A DNA stretch of 64,000 nucleotides from Aliihoeflea sp023389195 (lineage in GTDB: Bacteria; Pseudomonadota; Alphaproteobacteria; Rhizobiales; Rhizobiaceae), in NCBI GenBank assembly GCA_023389195.1, contig JAEWET010000052.1, forward strand, positions 24,780 to 88,779, read 5' to 3'. Positions 6,952 through 16,003 of this stretch are shown here, piece by piece. The notes under the pieces were generated by a model that saw only the letters and a program-made list of their open reading frames with translations, had not been told where the DNA came from and searched no databases. Positions within the stretch are counted from its first letter, which is position 1, and each line of letters begins with the position of its first letter. The position numbers were made by a program, and so were the translations under genes.

Positions 6952-7806
6952 TCAGGGATTTGGCCAGTTCCACGACCGATTCATCCACCGCTTCTCGCCG
7001 ATGAGGCAATCATACGCCTCGACATTCGCCACCTGCACCACCGGCGCCCGCTCGGCATAGCTTTGCCATGTCGGCGACCACGGCCCCGCCAGTTCCAGCA
7101 CCAGCTTGCGCCGCACCGCCTCTGGAAACTGGCCCCAGTCGTTCACCGGAATGACGAACGACCCCGGCCCGCCGGTCACGCAATACGAGTAGTACTCGTC
7201 GAGGTCCGGCACGTCGAAGACCGTGCTCATGCCGCCATTGGTCATCAGCGGCAGGCCGTTGACGACGATGCCCTGCGCCACCAGCCGGTCGCGCGCCTCG
7301 GCAACCGGGCTGCCCTGGTTGTTGGGCCCGTCGCCGGAAATGTCGACGACGCGGCGCAGGCCGCGATAGCTGCTCTCGGCGAAGAGGTCGCCGGCAAAGT
7401 CGAGCGCGCCGGAGATCGACGTGCGCCGCGCGCTGTTGGTGTTCTGCTGGCCGATCAGGACTGCCACCGCCTCGGCGTCCTCGCGCGAGGCGATCACCGT
7501 CCAGGGCACGACGAGATAATGCGATTCGTCGCCCGCCCATTCGAACATGGCGAGCGCGATCTTGCCGTAGGCCCCGTCCTCGATCGCCTGGATCACGCTC
7601 TCATGCGTCAGCGCCGCGACATAGCCGTCGCGCTGGATGCGCAGTTCCTCATAGGACATGGAGAGCGACACGTCGGCCGCCAGAACGAGCTGGACATCGA
7701 CGATTTCCTGCTCTGCGAACGCCCGTTCGGTAAAAGCGATTGCCGTCATCAGCGTGAGTGCGACGCTGCCTGTGATCGAAGACAAGGATCGAACAGTGAC
7801 GGTCAT
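6952..7806 (-). CDS. DUF1194 secreted protein (VWA-like)
   Basis: The product is 284 residues from the ATG at 7806. The N-terminus is a signal peptide (MTVTVRSLSSITGSVALTLMTAIAFTERAFA). The mature part begins VDVQLVLAADVSLSMSYEE, a metal-ion-dependent adhesion site (DxSxS) of a von Willebrand A-like fold. It goes on through RRTSISGALDFAG and VVDISGDGPNNQG, the usual DUF1194 landmarks. It is periplasmic or exported; function is unknown. Its stop codon directly abuts repeat R3. Confidence 0.85.
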   Translation of the reverse strand: MTVTVRSLSSITGSVALTLMTAIAFTERAFAEQEIVDVQLVLAADVSLSMSYEELRIQRDGYVAALTHESVIQAIEDGAYGKIALAMFEWAGDESHYLVVPWTVIASREDAEAVAVLIGQQNTNSARRTSISGALDFAGDLFAESSYRGLRRVVDISGDGPNNQGSPVAEARDRLVAQGIVVNGLPLMTNGGMSTVFDVPDLDEYYSYCVTGGPGSFVIPVNDWGQFPEAVRRKLVLELAGPWSPTWQSYAERAPVVQVANVEAYDCLIGEKRWMNRSWNWPNP

Positions 7807-7843
7807 GTCACGAGGATACGCACGATCCCACAATCACAAAGCG

Positions 7844-7866
7844 AAAAGCCCGGACGCGCCGGGCTT
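7844..7866 (-). terminator. Rho-independent terminator (minus strand)
   Basis: The stem AAGCCCGG / CCGGGCTT (7846-7853 and 7859-7866) has a 5-base loop. Read on the minus strand it is followed by a short TTTT run. It lies downstream of the dimethylglycine dehydrogenase-like gene ending at 8056 and just upstream of the DUF1194 gene. Confidence 0.7.
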
Positions 7867-7917
7867 CTCCATTCACGATGACGTTACGGAATGCTTGGCG
7901 AGCGTTCGTTCCAGCTT

Positions 7918-8042
7918 GGCGTCATCCCGGCCGAAGTCCGAGCGCAGCGAGGCGAGAGCCGGGACCCATGCCGTGACATCGCAAAAGTCACGGAATGGGT
8001 CCCGCATAGCCTCCGCTACGCTCCGGCTTGCGGGATGACGCC
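7918..8042. repeat. Imperfect palindromic intergenic repeat R4
   Basis: The outer arms begin GGCGTCATCCCGG and end CGGGATGACGCC. Inner blocks CGGGACCCATGCCGTGAC and GTCACGGAATGGGTCCCG are also complementary. The middle arms differ, so it is an old or mosaic copy. It lies between the stop of the FAD-GcvT gene at 8056 and the terminator at 7844-7866. Confidence 0.75.
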
Positions 8043-8055
8043 CAGACCGTCGCCC

Positions 8056-10575
8056 TCACCCATCGGCACGCAAAGCCGCATTTTCCGCATCGAACGGGCT
8101 TTCGGCGATCACCGTCGCCTTGTGCGGCTTGCCGAGGATCTGGATTTCCAGCTCAGTCCCCTCGGCCGCAAATTCCGGCTTCACCATCGCCAGCGCGATG
8201 CTCTTGCCGACACGCCAGCCATAACCCCCATGGGTCGCGCGGCCGACGAGCGCACCGTCCTTGTGGATCGCCTCGTTGCCGCGCGCGTCGCTGTCCGTCA
8301 CGCCATGCACTTCGAGCGTCAAGAAGTTCCAGTTCGACCCGGTCTCCTTCAGCTTCAACAGCGCGTCGCGGCCGATGAAGTCGCCCTTGTCGGGATGGAC
8401 GAACCGGTCGAGCCCGCTTTCCCAGGCCGAATATTCGATCGAAAGCTCGCGTGGGATCAGGCGATAGCTCTTCTCGATCGCCATCGCCGTCATCGCGCGG
8501 ATGCCGAACGGCTTGATCCCGAACTCGGCGCCCGCTTCCATCAGCGCGTCGAAGATCGCGTTCTGCTGCTCGATCGGATGGTGCAGTTCCCAGCCGAGTT
8601 CGCCGACGAAGTTGACGCGCAGCGCATGGGCGGTCGCCGTCCCGACGGCTATCTCCTTGCCCGACAGCCAGGGGAAGTCCGCGTTCTTCAGACTGGTGCG
8701 GGTGAGCTTCTTCAGGACATCGCGGCTCTTCGGGCCGGCCAGCACGAGAACGCCGTACATCTGCGTGATCGGCTGGAGGACGACCGAACCGTCGGTCGGC
8801 GCGAGCTTGGCCAAGACGTCGTGGTCATGCGCCTCGTAAGCACCGGCCGAGACGAGGTAGAACCGCCCCGGCTTCCATTCATAGACCGTGAACTCGCTCT
8901 TCACGCCGCCGGTCTTCGTCAAAAGATGCGTCAGCGCGATGCGCCCGCGCTTCTTCGGGATCTTGTTGGCGAGAATCGATTCCAGCCATGCGCGCGCGCC
9001 GGGGCCGGACACTTCCATCTTGGCGAAGGCCGACATGTCGAGCACACCGACATTCTCATGCACGTTCTTCACTTCCGCGCCGACATGGTCGAAATAGTTC
9101 GAGCGGCGGAACGACCAGCGCTCGACGATGCGTCCGTCTTCCAGCGCCGGCGCATGGTTGTGGTTCGTCAGCACGTCCGCGCCGACACCAAGCTCTTCCG
9201 CCGGCACTTCGTAGCCTTCGGGCGCAAACCAGTTGGCGCGCTCCCAGCCATAGACCGACCCGAACACCGCGCCCATCTCTTTCAGCCGCGAATAGACCGG
9301 CGTGGTCTTCAAGGGGCGCGCGGCGGCGCGTTCCTCATCGGGATAGTGCATGGTGAAGACGTTGGCGTAGGCTTCCTCATTCTTGGCCTTGAGGTAGCCC
9401 TCCGTCGCATAGGGGCCGAAGCGACGCGGGTCGACGCCCATCATGTCGATGGTCGGCTCGCCGTCGACGATCCATTCGGCCAACTGCCAGCCGGCACCAC
9501 CTGCCGCCGTCACGCCGAAGGAATGGCCCTCGTTCAGCCAGAAATTCTTCAGCCCCGGCGCCGGCCCGATGATCGGCGAGCCGTCCGGCGTATAGGCGAT
9601 GGCGCCGTTATAGACCTTTTTGATGCCGACTTCGCCAAACGCCGGCACGCGCGCGATCGCCGTCTCGATATGCGGCATCAGCCGCTCGAGTTCTTCCTGG
9701 AAAAGTTCGTATTCCGACTCGTCAGAAGGTCCGTCGACATAGCAGACCGGCGCGCCATGCTCATAAGGTCCGAGCAGCAGCCCGCCATTTTCCTCACGCA
9801 TGTACCATGACGAATCGCTCTCGCGCAGTACGCCCATCTCCGGCAGGCCTTGCTTCTTGCGCTCGACGATGGCCGGATGCGGCTCGGTGACGATGTACTG
9901 GTGCTCGACAGGGATGACCGGCACGTTGAGCCCGACCATTTCGCCGGTCTTGCGCGCGAAATTGCCGGTGGCCGAAACGATGTGCTCCGCCTCGATGTCG
10001 CCCTTGTCCGTCTTCACCAGCCACTTGCCGCCGGCGGTCTGCTCGATCGCGGTCACGGTCGTATTGCGATAGATCGTGGCGCCGCGGTCGCGCGCGCCCT
10101 TTGCCAGCGCTTGCGTCAAATCTGCCGGCTGGATGTAGCCGTCGTCGGGATGCTGGATGCCGCCCAGAAGACCGTCCGTCTCGCACAGCGGCCAGATCTC
10201 CTTGATCTGCTCGGGGGTCAGGATATTGACCGGGATGCCCAGCGTCTCGGCGACGCCTGCATAATACATGTATTCGTCCCAGCGGTCCTTGGTGCGGGCA
10301 AGGCGGATGTTGGTCACCTGGCTGAAGCCGACATTCATGCCGGTCTCTTCCTGGAGCTCCTGGTAGAACCTCACCGAATAGCGGTGAATCTGGCCGACCG
10401 AATAGCTCATGTTGAAGAGCGGCAAGAGGCCCGCCGCGTGCCAGGTCGAGCCCGAGGTCAGTTCCTTGCGCTCGATCAGAACGACGTCCGACCAGCCCTT
10501 CTTCGCAAGGTGATAGAGCGTCGAGACGCCGACCACGCCTCCACCGATGACGACCGCGCGCGCTTTGTCTTTCAT
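8056..10575 (-). CDS. FAD-dependent N-methyl amino acid dehydrogenase, dimethylglycine/sarcosine dehydrogenase-like (paralogue 1)
   Basis: The product is 839 residues from the ATG at 10575; an open extension to 10743 has no family support. The N-terminal FAD domain has GGGVVGVSTLYHLAKKG at 11-27. In LTSGSTWHAAGL, H46 sits where dimethylglycine dehydrogenases attach FAD covalently. The DAO fold is followed by a FAO_M linker near residue 420 (WERANWFAPEGYE) and a GcvT/aminomethyltransferase domain to the end with VGELGWELHHP. The enzyme family oxidises N-methyl groups and hands the carbon to THF as 5,10-methylene-THF. It is divergent from soxB. Two paralogues lie at 17960 and 21787; exact substrates cannot be assigned. 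Confidence 0.88.
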   Translation of the reverse strand: MKDKARAVVIGGGVVGVSTLYHLAKKGWSDVVLIERKELTSGSTWHAAGLLPLFNMSYSVGQIHRYSVRFYQELQEETGMNVGFSQVTNIRLARTKDRWDEYMYYAGVAETLGIPVNILTPEQIKEIWPLCETDGLLGGIQHPDDGYIQPADLTQALAKGARDRGATIYRNTTVTAIEQTAGGKWLVKTDKGDIEAEHIVSATGNFARKTGEMVGLNVPVIPVEHQYIVTEPHPAIVERKKQGLPEMGVLRESDSSWYMREENGGLLLGPYEHGAPVCYVDGPSDESEYELFQEELERLMPHIETAIARVPAFGEVGIKKVYNGAIAYTPDGSPIIGPAPGLKNFWLNEGHSFGVTAAGGAGWQLAEWIVDGEPTIDMMGVDPRRFGPYATEGYLKAKNEEAYANVFTMHYPDEERAAARPLKTTPVYSRLKEMGAVFGSVYGWERANWFAPEGYEVPAEELGVGADVLTNHNHAPALEDGRIVERWSFRRSNYFDHVGAEVKNVHENVGVLDMSAFAKMEVSGPGARAWLESILANKIPKKRGRIALTHLLTKTGGVKSEFTVYEWKPGRFYLVSAGAYEAHDHDVLAKLAPTDGSVVLQPITQMYGVLVLAGPKSRDVLKKLTRTSLKNADFPWLSGKEIAVGTATAHALRVNFVGELGWELHHPIEQQNAIFDALMEAGAEFGIKPFGIRAMTAMAIEKSYRLIPRELSIEYSAWESGLDRFVHPDKGDFIGRDALLKLKETGSNWNFLTLEVHGVTDSDARGNEAIHKDGALVGRATHGGYGWRVGKSIALAMVKPEFAAEGTELEIQILGKPHKATVIAESPFDAENAALRADG

Positions 10576-10682
10576 GTCCCCGGATGCTCCCCGAATAAGA
10601 GATTGGCAGCGCAGCTTTCGTCGTGCGGACTGCATCGAATTTCGCGGACAATAGGATGGCGCGAAAGCCGGTTTCAGGCCTG

Positions 10683-10734
10683 TTTGCGACATCGCGGAAA
10701 CGCCCCGCGACGCAGGCGATTTCGCGTTCGCAAA
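10683..10734. promoter_or_regulatory. Inverted pair of TTTGCGA...CGCG(n)AAA boxes between divergent demethylation genes
   Basis: A left box TTTGCGACATCGCGGAAACG (10683-10702) has a closely similar copy in inverted orientation ending with TCGCAAA at 10734. They lie in the 260-base gap between the FAD-GcvT gene (starting 10575, minus) and soxB (starting 10836, plus). They are candidate activator sites for divergent control, perhaps by the GlxA-type regulator at 5768; that link is inferred. Confidence 0.4.
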
Positions 10735-10835
10735 GGTCGGCATAACGAAAGCCGATGGCGCTTTATTTGCGTTGGCCGGCGGGCGTGATCTATACCGTCC
10801 CCCAGTCGCAACGCTTCATTCGAGCGGGGACCCGC

Positions 10836-12095
10836 ATGGCCGAATACTCGTTCCTTTCCCTCCTGAGGAACGCCCTTTCCGGAAACGAGGACTGGAAGCC
10901 GGCCTGGCGCAAGCCTGAGCCCCGCCCGACCTATGACGTCGTCGTCATCGGCGGCGGCGGGCATGGCCTGTCGACCGCCTACTACCTCGCCAAGGAGCAC
11001 GGCATCACCAATGTCGCGGTGCTTGAAAAGGGATATCTCGGCTCCGGCAATGTCGGCCGCAACACCACCATCGTGCGCTCGAACTATCTCCTGCCGGACA
11101 ATATCCGCTTCTACGAGCATTCGATGAAGCTGTGGGAAAACCTCTCCCACGATTTGAACTACAACGTCATGTTCTCGCAGCGCGGCGTCCTCAACCTCGC
11201 CCACACGCCGGCGCAGATGGACGAGCATGCGCGACGCGGCAACGCCATGCGCCACGAGGGCGGTGACGCCGTCCTGCTCGGCCGCGAGGAAGTCGCGCGC
11301 ATGGTGCCCGGCCTCGACATGTCGGCCTCCGCGCGCTTCCCGGTTCTGGGCGGTCTGCTGCAGCCGCGCGCCGGCACCGCCCGGCACGACGCGGTCGCTT
11401 GGGGGTATGCGCGCGGCGCCGACCGCCGCGGCGTCGACATCTTGGAAAACTGCGAGGTCACCGGCTTCCTGCGCGAGGGCGAGCGCGTCGTCGGCGTCAC
11501 CACCACGCGCGGCGAGATCCGCGCCAAGAAGGTCGCCGTCGCCGTCGCCGGCTCGACCGGGCGCGTCATGAAACTCGCCGGCATCGACAATTTGCCGATC
11601 GAAAGCCACGTCCTCCAGGCCTTCGTCTCCGAATCGCTCAAACCCCTCATCAACCAGGTCGTCACCTTCGGCGGCGGGCATCTCTATGTCTCGCAGTCCG
11701 ACAAGGGCGGCCTCGTCTTCGGCGGCGATCTCGACGGTTACAACACCTACGCCCAGCGCGGAAACCTGCCGTTGGTCGAAGAGGTCATGAGCGAACTCCT
11801 CGCCATGTTCCCCAACCTCGCCCGCGTCCGGCTCCTGCGATCCTGGGGCGGCGTGATGGACATGTCGATGGACGGCTCGCCGATCATCACGCCCGGCCCC
11901 CTGCCCGGCATGTTCCTGAACTGCGGCTGGTGCTATGGCGGCTTCAAGGCGACGCCCGCCTCCGGCTGGTGCTTCGCGCACACGATCGCCCGCGGCGAGG
12001 CCCACCCCTTGAACGCCGCCTTCACGCTCGACCGCTTTTCCCGCGGCATCCTGATCGACGAAAAAGGCCAGGGCGCCACGCCCAAATGGCATTGA
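10836..12095 (+). CDS. soxB: Sarcosine oxidase subunit beta
   Basis: The product is 419 residues from the ATG at 10836. An N-terminal leader of about 30 residues precedes the FAD-binding DVVVIGGGGHGLSTAYYLAKEHG. The TARHDAVAWG motif carries H184, matching the His that binds FMN covalently in heterotetrameric sarcosine oxidases. The beta subunit oxidises sarcosine to glycine. It is the first gene of soxBDAG, all on the + strand with short gaps or overlaps. It is divergent from a dimethylglycine dehydrogenase-like gene, so sarcosine made from dimethylglycine could feed straight in. Confidence 0.96.
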   Translation: MAEYSFLSLLRNALSGNEDWKPAWRKPEPRPTYDVVVIGGGGHGLSTAYYLAKEHGITNVAVLEKGYLGSGNVGRNTTIVRSNYLLPDNIRFYEHSMKLWENLSHDLNYNVMFSQRGVLNLAHTPAQMDEHARRGNAMRHEGGDAVLLGREEVARMVPGLDMSASARFPVLGGLLQPRAGTARHDAVAWGYARGADRRGVDILENCEVTGFLREGERVVGVTTTRGEIRAKKVAVAVAGSTGRVMKLAGIDNLPIESHVLQAFVSESLKPLINQVVTFGGGHLYVSQSDKGGLVFGGDLDGYNTYAQRGNLPLVEEVMSELLAMFPNLARVRLLRSWGGVMDMSMDGSPIITPGPLPGMFLNCGWCYGGFKATPASGWCFAHTIARGEAHPLNAAFTLDRFSRGILIDEKGQGATPKWH

Positions 12096-12105
12096 AAGTG
12101 CACCC

Positions 12106-12369
12106 ATGCTGATCGCCTGCCCCTATTGCGGCCCCCGCGACCTGTCCGAGTTCACCTATCAGGGCGACGCCAACCGCACGCGGCCGAACCCGATGTCGAA
12201 CGACCAATCGGCGTGGAACGCCTATGTCTACGAGCGCGTCAACACGGCGGGCGACCACCGCGAATTCTGGCAGCATTCCGGCGGCTGCCGCGCGCATCTG
12301 GCCGTCGTCCGCTCCACGCTGACGCACGAGATCAAGTCCGTCGCTTTCGCCCGCGAGGCCGCGAAATGA
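12106..12369 (+). CDS. soxD: Sarcosine oxidase subunit delta
   Basis: The product is 87 residues, the usual length. It has the zinc site expected of SoxD: C5-P-Y-C8 near the start plus H57 and C61 (HSGGC). It begins 10 bases after soxB and its stop overlaps the soxA start (ATGA at 12366-12369). Confidence 0.95.
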   Translation: MLIACPYCGPRDLSEFTYQGDANRTRPNPMSNDQSAWNAYVYERVNTAGDHREFWQHSGGCRAHLAVVRSTLTHEIKSVAFAREAAK

Positions 12370-15314
12370 GCCCGCGCCGCGCCCATAATGGCGGCCGCAT
12401 CGACCGGTCGACGACGCTGCGCTTCACCTTCGACGGCACGGCGATGACCGGCCATGCCGGCGACACGCTCGCCTCCGCACTTCTGGCAAACGGCATCTCG
12501 GTCGTCGGTCGGTCGTTCAAATATCACCGCCCGCGCGGCGTCTTTTCCGCCGGCATCGAAGAGCCGAACGCGCTCGTCACGGTGATCAAGGGCAAGCTGC
12601 GCGAACCCAACATCGCCGCTACGCAGATCGAGCTCTATGACGGCCTCGCCGTCGAAAGCCAGAACCGCTTCCCATCGCTCAGCCTCGACATCGGCGCGCT
12701 CAATGGCCTTGCCGGCAACCTCTTCGCCGCCGGCTTCTACTACAAGACCTTCATGGGCCCGGTCGCCGGCCCCTTGAAAGGCACGCGCTTCTGGATGTTC
12801 TGCGAGCATTTCATCCGCCGCGCCGCCGGCCTCGGCCGCGCCGGCCATGAGTCCGACACCGACCGCTACGAGAAGATGTACGGCTTTTGCGACGTGCTCG
12901 TCGTCGGCTCCGGCCCCGCCGGGCTGACGGCCGCGAGGCGCGCCGCGGCCGAAGGCAAGCGCGTCTTCCTCGCCGAGCAGGAGCCCGAATTCGGCGGCAC
13001 GCTGCGCTGGAGATCCGCCGCCATCGACGGCCGCCCCGCTACCGACTGGGTCGCCGCCACGCTGGCCGAACTCGCCTCCCTGCCCAACGTCACCCTCCTG
13101 CCCCGCACCACCGTCTGGGGCTATTACGACGATAACGCCCTCGGCGCGCTCGAACGCGTCACCGACCACAAATCGACACCCGCCATTGGCGAGCCGCGCC
13201 AGCGCCATTGGACTATCCGTGCCAAGGACGTCGTCCTCGCCACCGGAGCCTTCGAGCGCCCGATCGTGTTCCCCGGCAACGACCGGCCCGGCGTCATGCT
13301 CGCCGCCGCCGCCGCGCGCTACGCCACCGAATACGGCGTCCTGCCGGGCGAGCGCATCGCGATCTTCGCCAACAACGATTCCGCCTACGAGGCCGCGCTC
13401 GCGCTCAAAGATGCCGGTGCCGAGATCGCCGCCATCATCGACGTGCGCGCCGGCGTCTCCGTTGCCGCGCGCGAACTCGCCCGCGAGGCCGGCGGCGAAC
13501 TCCTGCTCGGCTATGCCGTCACCAACACCTCCGGCGCGCGCCGCCTGCGCGAGATCGAGGTGCAGCCCTTTGCGGATGGAACGGTCCGGGAGGGCGGCAC
13601 CCGTGCCTTCGCCGTCGATTGCCTCGCCGTCTCCGGCGGCTGGTCCCCGGCGATCCATCTCGCCAGCCAGGCCGGCCACGCACCGCAATGGGACGAGGCC
13701 CTGCAAGCCTTCCTGCCGCCCGCGCCCACCCAGCCATGGACTGGCGCCGGCGCCTTCACCGGCGCATTCTCGACGGCGTCCGCGATCGGCGACGACGTCG
13801 CCGTCAACGAGCCCGAAATCGAGTACGAACCCGCGCCGGTTTTCGAAATCCGTCCCTCGGGCAAGAAGTCGGCCAAGGCCTTCGTCGACCTCCAGCACGA
13901 CGTCACGGCCTCCGACATTCGCCTCGCACACCGCGAAGGCTTCCAGTCCGTCGAGCATCTGAAGCGCTACACCACGCTCGGCATGGCAACCGACCAGGGC
14001 AAGTCCTCCAACGTTCCCGGCCTCGCGATCATGGCCGCCGCACGCGGCTTGCCGATCCCGGAAGTCGGCACAACCCGCTTCCGCCCGCCCTTCTCCGCTG
14101 TCTCTCTCGGCGCGCTCGCCGCCGACCGGCACGGCCATTTCAAGCCCGAACGGCTCACCCCGATGCACGACTGGCACGTCGCGCGCGGCGCACGCATGTA
14201 TGCCGCCGGCCTCTGGTATCGCCCGATGATCTACGGCACCGGCGGCGAAACGGTCGAGCAGGCCTATGTCCGCGAGGCCAAGGCCGTGCGCGAGACTGTC
14301 GGCATCGTCGACGTCTCGACGCTCGGCAAGATCGCCATCCAGGGGCCGGACGCCGCCGAACTTCTCGACCGCGTCTACACCAACCTGTTCTCCACGCTCC
14401 CCGTCGACAAGGCGCGCTACGGCCTGATGCTGCGCGAGGAAGGCATCGCCTTCGACGACGGCACGACATGGCGGCTCGGCGAGCACGATTTCCTGATGAC
14501 GACGACCACGGCCAATGCCGGCAAGGTCATGCAGCATCTGGAATATTACCTCGACTGCGTCTGGCCGGATCTGCGCGTCCACGTCACCTCGGTCACCGAC
14601 GAATGGGCGGGTGCGGCGGTCGCCGGCCCGAATGCGCGGCATGTGCTCGAAGCCTGCGTCGAGGGAACCGCCGTCGACAATGACGCGCTCCCCTTCATGG
14701 GCATCGTCCGAGGCGAGATCGACGGCGCGCCGGTCATGATCTGCCGCCTCTCCTTTTCCGGCGAACTCGCCTACGAAGTCTATAGCGGCGCCGGCCACGG
14801 CCAGCACGTCTGGGACGCTCTGATGAATGCCGGCCAAACCTTCGACATCGTCCCCTACGGTCTCGAGGCGCTCGGCACGCTGCGCATCGAAAAGGGCCAT
14901 GTCACCGGTGCGGAGATCGACGGGCGCACGAGCCCGCGCGATCTCTACCTCGACTGGATGCTGTCGAAGAAGAAGCCCTATATCGGCTCGGCCATGGTCG
15001 ACCGCGAAGGCCTCGTCGCGACCGATCGGGTTAAGCTCGTCGGCATCGTCGCCCTCGACGACCGACCGCTCCAGGGCGGCGCGCACATCGTCGAACGCCT
15101 CGGCGAAGAGCCGCGCGGCTCGATAGGCCACATCACCGGCTTTTGTTTCTCGCCCGCGCTCGGCAAATATATTGCGCTCGCCCTCGTCAGGGGCGGCAAG
15201 GCCCGCCATGGCCAGCGCGCCTTCGTCTCGGACCCGGTGCGCAACCGCTACGGCCCGGTCGAAATCGTCAGCCACCACTTCTTCGATCCCGAAGGGAGCC
15301 GCATGCATGGTTGA
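12366..15314 (+). CDS. soxA: Sarcosine oxidase subunit alpha
   Basis: The product is 982 residues. The first 100 residues form the Fer2-like fold of SoxA but hold no Cys at all before residue 146, so no cluster is expected there. A dinucleotide-binding motif VVGSGPAGLTAA lies at about 179-190 (NAD site), then a SoxA linker. From about residue 600 a GcvT-type THF-binding domain contains SFSGELAYEVYSG. The alpha subunit holds NAD and THF and captures the formaldehyde-level carbon as 5,10-methylene-THF. It overlaps soxD by 4 bases and soxG by 8, implying tight translational coupling. Confidence 0.96.
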   Translation: MSPRRAHNGGRIDRSTTLRFTFDGTAMTGHAGDTLASALLANGISVVGRSFKYHRPRGVFSAGIEEPNALVTVIKGKLREPNIAATQIELYDGLAVESQNRFPSLSLDIGALNGLAGNLFAAGFYYKTFMGPVAGPLKGTRFWMFCEHFIRRAAGLGRAGHESDTDRYEKMYGFCDVLVVGSGPAGLTAARRAAAEGKRVFLAEQEPEFGGTLRWRSAAIDGRPATDWVAATLAELASLPNVTLLPRTTVWGYYDDNALGALERVTDHKSTPAIGEPRQRHWTIRAKDVVLATGAFERPIVFPGNDRPGVMLAAAAARYATEYGVLPGERIAIFANNDSAYEAALALKDAGAEIAAIIDVRAGVSVAARELAREAGGELLLGYAVTNTSGARRLREIEVQPFADGTVREGGTRAFAVDCLAVSGGWSPAIHLASQAGHAPQWDEALQAFLPPAPTQPWTGAGAFTGAFSTASAIGDDVAVNEPEIEYEPAPVFEIRPSGKKSAKAFVDLQHDVTASDIRLAHREGFQSVEHLKRYTTLGMATDQGKSSNVPGLAIMAAARGLPIPEVGTTRFRPPFSAVSLGALAADRHGHFKPERLTPMHDWHVARGARMYAAGLWYRPMIYGTGGETVEQAYVREAKAVRETVGIVDVSTLGKIAIQGPDAAELLDRVYTNLFSTLPVDKARYGLMLREEGIAFDDGTTWRLGEHDFLMTTTTANAGKVMQHLEYYLDCVWPDLRVHVTSVTDEWAGAAVAGPNARHVLEACVEGTAVDNDALPFMGIVRGEIDGAPVMICRLSFSGELAYEVYSGAGHGQHVWDALMNAGQTFDIVPYGLEALGTLRIEKGHVTGAEIDGRTSPRDLYLDWMLSKKKPYIGSAMVDREGLVATDRVKLVGIVALDDRPLQGGAHIVERLGEEPRGSIGHITGFCFSPALGKYIALALVRGGKARHGQRAFVSDPVRNRYGPVEIVSHHFFDPEGSRMHG

Positions 15315-15894
15315 GATCGTCTCCCCGCTCGAACCGGCCTATCGCCGCGGCGCGCACGGCAATCGCGACGGCGGTTCTCGCATCACCCTGTCCGAAACCC
15401 AGCCCGGCTCCATCGTCCAGCTCGCCGCATGGCCGGGCCAGGACGACGCCATGCGCGCTGTCATCAAGACCGTCACCGGTCTTGGCCTCGACGCGGCACC
15501 GGGTGCCGGCACCGTCGACGAAAGCAGCGCCGCCTTCGGCTTCGCCCCCGGCCGTTGGCTCGTCGTCGATCAGGCCGAAGGCGTCGGTCAAACGTTTCGC
15601 GAGAAGGTCAGTGCCGATCTCGGCACGGTCTGCGACCTCTCCCACGGCCGCACCGCCATCGCCGTCGAGGGCGAGAAGGCGGAACGCCTCCTGTCGAAGT
15701 TCTATGCGCTCAATTTCTCGCTCGCCGCGTTTCCAGTCGCGTCGGCGAAATCCGCCGCGCATCACGACGTCTTCACGCTCGTCCAGCGAACCGGCGCAGA
15801 CCGCTTCGACCTCTACGTCTACCGCTCCTTCGCCCGCTCCTTCTGGCACCTCCTCTGCGCCAGCGCGGAAGAGTTCGGCTATACGGTGGAGTGA
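15307..15894 (+). CDS. soxG: Sarcosine oxidase subunit gamma
   Basis: The product is 195 residues from the ATG at 15307, inside the end of soxA. It has the weakly conserved GcvT-like fold of SoxG (SEARCHED only by eye: ETQPGSIVQLAAWPGQ and DLSHGRTAIAVEGEKAERLLSKF). It completes the BDAG operon. No purU or folate gene follows; the next gene is an unrelated hydrolase after 109 bases. Confidence 0.92.
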   Translation: MVEIVSPLEPAYRRGAHGNRDGGSRITLSETQPGSIVQLAAWPGQDDAMRAVIKTVTGLGLDAAPGAGTVDESSAAFGFAPGRWLVVDQAEGVGQTFREKVSADLGTVCDLSHGRTAIAVEGEKAERLLSKFYALNFSLAAFPVASAKSAAHHDVFTLVQRTGADRFDLYVYRSFARSFWHLLCASAEEFGYTVE

Positions 15895-16003
15895 CCTGTT
15901 CCCGCATCGCTGAGCATGGCGATCAACTTTTCCTGACAATAGGCTCACGGAACATCGCTGCATCCGTTCGGTTCGCCTCCTGAACCAACGGAGAAAATCT
16001 TCC

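Noticed and set aside
12366..12700. A ferredoxin cluster in the N-terminal domain of SoxA
   Set aside because: The fold is Fer2-like but there is no Cys before residue 146, as is normal for SoxA.
12228..15308. A 1026-codon open frame on the minus strand opposite soxA, and similar long frames opposite the demethylases (21526-24177) and tamB (31716-33791)
   Set aside because: They are mirror frames produced by high GC and third-position bias. Their translations are Arg/Ala/Gly/Asp-rich, have no domain motifs, and the opposite strand encodes clear family members.
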